Part shown: in pieces, positions 61,978 to 64,000 of the stretch
Layout of the letters: each line of letters begins with the position of its first letter
Numbering within the stretch: position 1 is the stretch's first letter
Assembly: GCA_030144725.1 (NCBI GenBank)
Contig: JASKMD010000003.1
Span: 7,268,381-7,332,380 of the forward strand
From: Haematococcus lacustris
Lineage: Eukaryota; Chlorophyta; Chlorophyceae; Chlamydomonadales; Haematococcaceae
Direction: 5' to 3'
Length of the DNA: 64,000 nt
Notes under the pieces: model-generated
Told to the model about the DNA's origin: nothing
The model's input: only the letters and a program-made list of their open reading frames with translations
The model's database searches: none
Program-made: the position numbers and the translations under genes

Positions 61978-64000
61978 CAAACAGTACTGGTCAGCAACCA
62001 GCCAGCCAGTACTGGTCACAGCCATGGTGCCAACCAGTACTGGTCAGCTAAACCAGTACTGGTCAGCGAGCCAGTACTGGTCACAGCCAGCCAGCCAGTA
62101 CTGGTCCAGTCAACCAGCCAGTACTGGTCGAGCCAGCCAGTACTGGTCAGCCAGCCAGTACTGGTCAGCCAGCCAGTACTGGTCTCAGCCATCCAACCAG
62201 TACTGGTCAGCTCAACCAGTACTGGTCAGCCAGCCAGTACTGGTCGAGCCAGCCAGTACTGGTCGACAGTACAGCCAGCCAGTACTGGTCACAGCCAGCC
62301 AGCCAGTACTGGTCAGCCAGCCAGTACTGGTCACAGCCAGCCAGCCAGTACTGGTCAGCCAGCCAGTACTGGTCCGCAGCCAACCAGTACTGGTCAGCCA
62401 ACCAGTACTGGTCCCAGCCAGCCAACCAGTACTGGTCAGCTAACCAGTACTGGTCACAGACAGCCAGCCAGTACTGGTCAGCCAACCAGTACTGGTCACA
62501 GCCAGCCAGCCAGTACTGGTCAGCCAGCCAGTACTGGTCACAGTCGGCCAGCCAGTACTGGTCAGCCAGCCAGTACTGGTCAGCTAGCCAGTACTGGTCA
62601 CAGCCAGCCAGCCAGTACTGGTCAGCCAGCCAGTACTAGTCACAGACTGCTACCAGTACTGGTCAGCCAGCCAGTACTGGTCAGCTCAACCAGTACTGGT
62701 CAGCGTCAACCAGTACTGGTCCGTCAGCCAGCCAGTACTGGTCAGCCAGCCAGTACTGGTCACAGACTGCTTACCAGTACTGGTCAGCCAGCCAGTACTG
62801 GTCAGCCAGCCAGTACTGGTCACAGCCAGCCAGCCAGTACTGGTCAGCCAGCCAGTACTGGTCCCAGCCAGCCACCGCTGGTCGCTAACCAGTACTGGTC
62901 ACAGACAGCCAGCCAGTACTGGTCAGCCAACCAGTACTGGTCAGCCAGCCAGTACTGGTCACAGCCAGCCAACCAGTACTGGTCAGTCTAACCAGTACTG
63001 GTCAGCCAGCCAGTACTGGTCAGCCAGCCGCTGGTCCGTCAGCCAGCCAGTACTGGTCAGCCAGCCAGACTGGTCCAGCTGCTACCAGTACTGGTCAGCC
63101 AGCCAGTACTGGTCAGCCAGCCAGTACTGGTCACAGCCAGCCAGCCAGTACTGGTCAGCCTGCCAGTACTGGTCCCAGCCAGCCAACCAGTACTGGTCAG
63201 CTAACCAGTACTGGTCACAGACTGCTTACCAGTACTGGTCAGCCAGCCAGTACTGGTCAGCCAGCCAGTACTGGTCACAGCCAGCCAACCAGTACTGGTC
63301 AGCTAACCAGTACTGGTCAGCCAGCCGGTACTGGTCAGACAGCCAGACTGGTCACAGTCAGCCAGCCAGTACTGGTCAGCCTGCCAGTACTGGTCACAGA
63401 CTGCTTACCAGTACTGGTCAGCCAGCCAGTACTGGTCAGCCAGCCAGTACTGGTCACAGCCAGCCAGCCAGTACTGGTCATCCAGCCAGTACTGGTCCCA
63501 GCCAGCCAACCAGTACTGGTCAGCTAACCAGTACTGGTCACAGTCAGCCAGCCAGTACTGGTCAGCCAGCCAGTACTGGTTCAGCCAGCCAGTACTGGTC
63601 ACAGCCAGCCAACCAGTACTGGTCAGCTAGCCAGTACTGGTCAGCCAGCCAGTACTGGTCCAGACAGCCAGTACTGGTCACAGTCAGCCAGCCAGTACTG
63701 GTCAGCCAGCCAATACTGGTCACAGACTGCTGACCAGTACTGGTCAGCCAGCCAGTACTGGTACAGCCAGCCAGTACTGGTCACAGCCAGCCAGCCAGTA
63801 CTGGTCAGCCAGCCAGTACATGGTCACAGCTGCTAAGCCAGTACTGGTCAGCCAGCCAGTACTGGTCACAGCCAGCCAGCCAGTATTGGTCAGCCAGCCT
63901 GTACTGGTCTCAGTCAGCCAGCCAGTACTGGTCACAGCCAGCCAGCCAGTACTGGTCAGCCAGCCAGCCAGTACTGGTCACAGCCAGCCAGCCAGTACTG
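61978..64000. repeat. CCAGTACTGG satellite in the transposase intron, open at window end
   Basis: About 100 palindromes with CAGCCAGC, CACAGC and CAGACTGCT spacers. It starts 20 bp after the donor GTGAGTGAG (61958). Spacer types match the array at 36832-37615. Confidence 0.95.

Overview
This is a nuclear window from a eukaryote, most likely a chlorophyte (probably chlorophycean) green alga. The evidence is short GT-AG introns, TGTAA polyadenylation-type motifs just after several stop codons (20901, 42591, and 44877 on the minus strand), a Dualen/RandI-type non-LTR retrotransposon of the kind known from Chlamydomonas, and GC-rich tandem repeats inside introns. The species assignment is inference. 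No rRNA, tRNA or CRISPR array was seen.

Layout. 1-520: relic of a reverse-transcriptase C-terminus. 911-17009: a nested stack. A Gag-Pol (Ty3/gypsy-like) polyprotein gene is split first by a complete 12.4-kb LINE on the minus strand (2404-14831, 11-bp target duplication), then by a 1.2-kb TIR element (15662-16883, TSD AG), then by a second TIR element starting at 17010. Each of the first two insertions can be removed on paper with the Gag-Pol frame intact. The LINE encodes a polyprotein of about 4050 aa with no stop codon: signal peptide, about 20 copies of a 38-aa repeat, a 2A-type motif, two Josephin-like cysteine proteases, APE endonuclease, RT, PHD finger, RNase H, CCHC and a PD-(D/E)XK endonuclease.

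17.7-23.1 kb: two divergent F-box/LRR-like paralogues, one truncated by a satellite, and a spliced gene with a (Gly-Gln)n tract and a coiled coil. 23-45 kb: almost wholly satellites and segmental copies, including a quasi-palindrome with arms of about 4 kb (28.3-38.1 kb). The satellites are built on short perfect palindromes: ACCAGTACTGGT, CTACAGTACTGTAG and CGAGGTACCTCG. 45.0-51.1 kb: a minus-strand multi-exon gene ending in a cupin-like domain, interrupted by a 345-bp MITE. 51080-57361: a 6.3-kb TIR element of the same family as those at 15662 and 17010, filled with AGGACCCTGCGCAGGGTCCT arrays. 57.6-61.96 kb: a spliced Tnp2/KDZ-like transposase gene whose downstream intron is an ACCAGTACTGGT satellite running off the window.

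The strongest candidate for something undescribed is the set of transposons with CACTC...GAGTG ends and apparent 2-bp target duplications that carry their own expandable tandem arrays, together with an ACCAGTACTGGT palindrome that recurs in at least six arrays with a different spacer in each. Known: the protein families named. Seen: TIRs, TSDs, frames and motifs. Inferred: mobility, mechanism and partnership with the nearby transposase.
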